Positions 60,301 to 64,000 of a stretch of DNA of 64,000 bases are shown piece after piece. The stretch lies in assembly GCA_024291935.2 (NCBI GenBank), contig CM044307.1, positions 93,563,461-93,627,460 of the forward strand. The letters are read 5' to 3'. The notes beneath the pieces are model-generated. The model saw only the letters and a list, made by a program, of their open reading frames with translations. It was not told where the DNA came from and did not search any database. This DNA is from Okapia johnstoni (lineage: Eukaryota > Chordata > Mammalia > Artiodactyla > Giraffidae). Position numbers and translations under genes: made by a program. How positions within the stretch are numbered: position 1 is the first letter of the stretch; every line of letters begins with the position of its first letter.

Positions 60301-61580
60301 ATTTCCTTCTCTTCCTGTTTTTAAATTTAAATGCCCTTAACCATCCCCAGCTTTCCCCACACTTTTAAATGATAAAAATCTTTGTACCTTAATGGCCCAA
60401 AGAGGTATTACACCATTGTTATGGGCCATTGTTTTTATTTCGATGACTTTTAATACTTACATTTGACCAGGCTTTAGTAGAACTGATTGCATCTCACTGA
60501 GATGTGAACCTGTAGGCTTGCGGTTATTTGCATGATAGCCTTAAATCATTACCTAGAAATTCAAAAGCAATGGACACTAACTGATTCAGTGACCTCAGAG
60601 ATGGTTTGCATTTCTCTCTGGACATCAAAATTTATACCTATGAAATGGGAATAAAAATACAAAACCCTGTTCAAATTAATGAGACAATATAAAGGTTGGA
60701 GTTTCCTGGAAGAACGACACCGAGCAAATCAAACTATTATTCATAGTTCATTGAATTGTGGCAAGCTGATTCTGAGCCATTCTGCCACTATCTCAGACAC
60801 AGAAATAGGAGGCAGAGTGGGTGGTGGGTACACATTCCAAGGCACCATCCAGCGAGTAAAAGGCAGGCCCAGCCAACCTGCTCTTGTGTCAGAGGTACTG
60901 CACTCCCCAGGCTCCCTTTCATAGAGCAATTGAGCTTACGGCTGTCTCTGATGAAAATAAAGTCCTGGTCAGAGGGAACAATTTCGTGCAGAATATAAAT
61001 GCATTTTATTTGCAGAGCAGGAAAGAAAAGTGCTAGGTGAAAATAGGAAATTGGAATATTATGTGTTGGGAGAGCAATTCCTTTCATCCTTGCAGCTAAT
61101 GGACTGAACAAAAAGTGCACAATTGGTTTCATGTGATAATTCACTAACTAACTGACAAAGTTTCCATTTCTGAGTCCCTTTCCACATTCAGCTGCTTGTT
61201 TGATAGTGCAGGAGTACAATTATCTGCCTATCTATTGCACTGCATAAACAGGGAGGTTGGAATATACGTGAGGAATAACCGCAGCTAATTAAGTCCTTCC
61301 TGCTACAGGCGATATGGAGTATCTCCTGCCTGCCTTAAACTAGCCATCTGTTTCTTTGTGATGTTGTCTTCCCTGGAGAATCCACTTTTAGAGGAATATT
61401 CTAATATGGGAAGGAGAACAGTAGCTGGGTTCAGTTTTACTTTGAACTTTATTCTTGCCTCCTTTTTGTCTTTCTTGTAAATTGAACAACCTTGATTGGA
61501 GGGCTGGTTCTAATCACCAGCCTAGAAACAAGGATCAGTCACCCTCGAGTCGTGACTAACACACACAGGAGCTTTATTAC
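60301..61580. other. Intergenic sequence, repeat-poor
   Basis: No SINE or LINE recognised. About 60940-61330 is a second candidate conserved noncoding stretch. Open frames on both strands near 60680-61144 resemble no known protein. Confidence 0.4.
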
Positions 61581-61597
61581 ATAGGACTTATGATGGA

Positions 61598-61804
61598 TGG
61601 GTGTTAGTCACTCAGTCGTGTCTGACTCTTTGTGACCCCATGGACTGTAGCCCGTCAGGCTCCTCTGTTTATGGAGTTCTCCAGGCAAGAATACTGGAGT
61701 GGGTTGCCATTTCCTTCTCCAGAGGATCTTCCCTACCCAGGGATTGAACCCTGTTCTCCCACATTGCAGGCAGACTGTTTACCAACTGAGCCACCAGGGA
61801 AGCC
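61598..61804 (-). mobile_element. Bov-tA SINE
   Basis: Antisense Bov-A unit and tRNA head ending GAGCCACCAGGGAAGCCC. AGGACTTATGATGG before it and AGGACTCATGATGG after it suggest a 14-bp target duplication with one mismatch. Confidence 0.92.
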
Positions 61805-61818
61805 CAGGACTCATGATG

Positions 61819-61963
61819 GCTCAGCAGTGCAGGAAATGCAGGAGATGTGGGTTTGATCCCTGGGCTGGGGAGATCCCATGGAAGTGGAAAGGCAATCCAC
61901 CCCAGTATTCCTGCCTGAAGACATCCCGGGACAGAGGTGCCTGGTGGGCTGCAGTCCACGGTT
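61819..61963 (+). mobile_element. Bov-tA SINE fragment, opposite orientation
   Basis: GATGTGGGTTTGATCCCTGG, the CCCCAGTATTCCTGCCTGAA block and GTGGGCTGCAGTCCACGG are a sense Bov-tA lacking the start of its head and its 3' end. Confidence 0.85.
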
Positions 61964-63480
61964 GACAGCTGTGGGACTGGGCACAGGCACGAGCAGGGAC
62001 CAACGGGGAGGGAGGTAGTGAGCTTTCAGAAGGGGCTGGAGCCGGTCACCGGAAGGGCTCCCAGTCATTTCTGCCGTCGCCTCGGCCTTCTCTGCACATC
62101 TGTTCATTCCACTCTGGGACTCTGTTTTATTCTTCCCCTTTCTCTGCAGATGGGATTTATCTACGTACCCATCTGCGTGGTGGATATATGGTTGGCTCTA
62201 AAACTCCAGAGTTTTATATCTTATAGTTTTAGCCAAATACAGACTCACTGCCTCTGAGTTGAAATTTCAAACTTTTGGGAAAGAGAAGCTGATTGATCCA
62301 GTGTGGGTCAGCTGTTCATACCTGGTCCGATTGATGAGGTCAGAGTGGAAGGGAAAGGTGGTTTAAATATAGCTGCAGATACCCTGTCTTGTGGGTGGGG
62401 AGGCAGTTTTGGGGAAAAATAGGTGGGCAGAAATCCAAATGATGGTCCAGACTCCAAGTGTTGTCCTGTTTAAAGAAATCATCATGCTAATGGAGCTTGT
62501 CCTTGGATCCTAAATGATCAGACTTGAGGTGGGGTTTTATCCACTGTGTTCCACTTTTATCAGGGTTTTTTTTTTTGGACTTGTTAACATCCTGTTTCTT
62601 GTTACCCATGTGAGTGGTAAACACCACCTTTGGTCAATCCATTCTTCCGCCCACTTCTGCTCCATAATCACTTTTTACCTGCCATCATCGCACATGCAGG
62701 CTGGAAGGTCTTGTGAGGAGCTCTTACAGTGAAGTGGTGGGCAGAGAGGAGGTACCGTGGTGGAAATGCAAGAGGAGGGTCAAGAGTGATAGGAGGGTCA
62801 GGGATGTGTGGTTTCAGAAGCTGAAGGAGAAGAGCTTCAAGACCTGAGGAGCTGTGGACTCCACAGGGCCGAGCGTCAACACCCCTACCCGTCCTCCCCC
62901 GCCCCCCACCCCGCCCCGCCACCATTCCGTAGTCCTCAGGTATGAGTGGAGCACCTGTGCACTGGATAGAATTACTGGCAAAGCCTAGACTGTGAAATCT
63001 TTCTTTGGAAAGTAAGGTAAATTTTATTGTGACTTACTTTCTATCAAGTATCAAGATACTAATGGAAAGGCAGGCTGAATCGAATCTCATTTAACTACTG
63101 AGATGACACATATGTGAGATGCTGTGGTACCTACTATGGGAAAAATGAGTCCTGCTTCCTTTTTTTCTGCCTTAAACTTTCCTAGGATCTTTTTTCTTGA
63201 TATGCTATGACCTGTGATGATTTGGGGTGTATAACCTAGGAAAACAAAGGCAGACAGTGAAGTCTAAGGTCTATACAGTGTCAAATGCCTCCCTTAATTG
63301 TAGAAAAAACTTGCCTACTTAGCTTCATTAACACTTCAGAGTAGAAGCCTTTGCCTTTACTAAAAATGTTGGTTTTGAATGACCACACTTTATTTTTACT
63401 GTTACTTATGGCTTCCTTCTCTTTCTTTTGAGATGTATAATATATTTAAAAAATGAATTAGTGTTCCACTAGCTAATCAT
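61964..63480. other. Intergenic sequence, unassigned
   Basis: A C-rich tract lies at about 62885-62920. No repeat or gene is recognised. Confidence 0.35.
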
Positions 63481-63482
63481 AT

Positions 63483-63760
63483 GAAGAAGGCAATGGCAGC
63501 CCACTCCAGTACTCTTGCCTGGAAAATCCCATGGACGGAGGAGCCTAGTAGGCTGCAGTCCATGGGTTCGCTAGGGGTCGGACATGACTGAGCGAATTCA
63601 CTTTCACTTTTCACTTTCATGCATTGGAGAAGGAAATGGCAACCCACTCCAGTGTTCTTGCCTGGAGAATCCCAGGGACGGGGGAGCCTGGTGGGCTGCC
63701 TTCTATGGGGTTGCACAGAGTCAGTCATGACTGAAGCGACTTAGCAGCAGCAGCAGCAGC
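63483..63760 (+). mobile_element. BOV-A2 SINE
   Basis: Two sense Bov-A units with the CACTTTTCACTTTCATGCA linker and a (CAG)n tail. The flanks GCTAATCATA and GCTTATCATA may be the target duplication. Confidence 0.95.
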
Positions 63761-63905
63761 TTATCATAGTTTATCCTTTAGAATTACCTCCCTCAATCCA
63801 GGGAAAATTAGATAACCGAGCACTATTATTAATTAGATTCTTTTGTCAGGTTTAGTTTCATATCCATTATTTTTAGTATAATTGCTGTACATACAATTGA
63901 AAGGT

Positions 63906-64000
63906 TGTTGCTGAACCACAAAAGACGCTGGGATTCTTGGCCTCTGGAGGAGAAGAATTCAACCCGAGGCCAGAGATGAGGCTTGATTGCTCAGAGCTTT
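63906..64000 (+). mobile_element. Possible endogenous retrovirus LTR start, cut by window edge
   Basis: The sequence begins TGTTGCTGAACC and continues with CTCTGGAGGAGAAGAATTCA and TGAGGCTTGATTGCTCAGAG, which I recall from bovine ERV LTRs. Only 95 bases are inside the window, so internal genes and the second LTR, if any, cannot be seen. Confidence 0.5.

Noticed and set aside
60679..61144. Open frames of 80-118 residues on both strands
   Set aside because: No recognisable domain, and they overlap one another in different frames. They are better read as noncoding sequence.
63745..63760. CAG/CTG trinucleotide runs (also 8960-8975 and 25359-25374)
   Set aside because: These are the ordinary tails of BOV-A2 SINEs, not independent disease-type expansions.

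Overview
The window is nuclear DNA of a ruminant, very probably a pecoran such as a bovid. The evidence is the density of ruminant-lineage repeats: BOV-A2 and Bov-tA SINEs, the BovB (RTE-type) LINE, CHR-type tRNA-Glu SINEs and a ruminant-style L1 3' end. Ancient mammalian MIR, MER5 and hAT relics are also present. Cow, sheep, goat and their relatives cannot be told apart by eye. I saw no sign of bacterial, plasmid or phage DNA.

The only gene I can support is the 3' half of TPH2, the neuronal tryptophan 5-hydroxylase, on the + strand. Its last four coding exons lie at 10850-10976, 42627-42722, 51862-51995 and 52125-52299. All have consensus splice sites and matching phases. Together they encode 176 residues, which on the 490-residue human numbering are residues 315-490. 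They include the three iron ligands (His318, His323, Glu363) and the C-terminal tetramerisation helix. Two polyadenylation signals follow the stop, at 52520 and 53014. Bases 1-10849 are the downstream part of the preceding intron (intron 7); the next upstream exon was not found. The large intron of about 31.7 kb (10977-42626) is mostly repeats and unassigned sequence. From about 53040 to 64000 I see only intergenic DNA with repeats and two stretches that could be conserved noncoding elements.

The repeat landscape is layered. A decayed, 5'-truncated BovB (24596-27427, - strand) carries a BOV-A2 insertion. An L1 inside a MIR (20255-21720) carries two Bov-tA SINEs and microsatellites. Several SINEs still have near-perfect target-site duplications (30281, 31378, 51341). 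A mariner-type palindrome (18671-18750) resembles the ruminant miR-2284/2285 hairpins. The last 95 bases look like the start of an endogenous retroviral LTR cut by the window edge.

I found no new multi-gene system. The most unusual object is at 8538-9254. An 18-bp direct repeat encloses what looks like the polyadenylated 3' end of an mRNA (antisense to TPH2) joined at its 5' side to a full-length BOV-A2 beginning at its first base. This fits a chimeric retrocopy made by template switching during reverse transcription.
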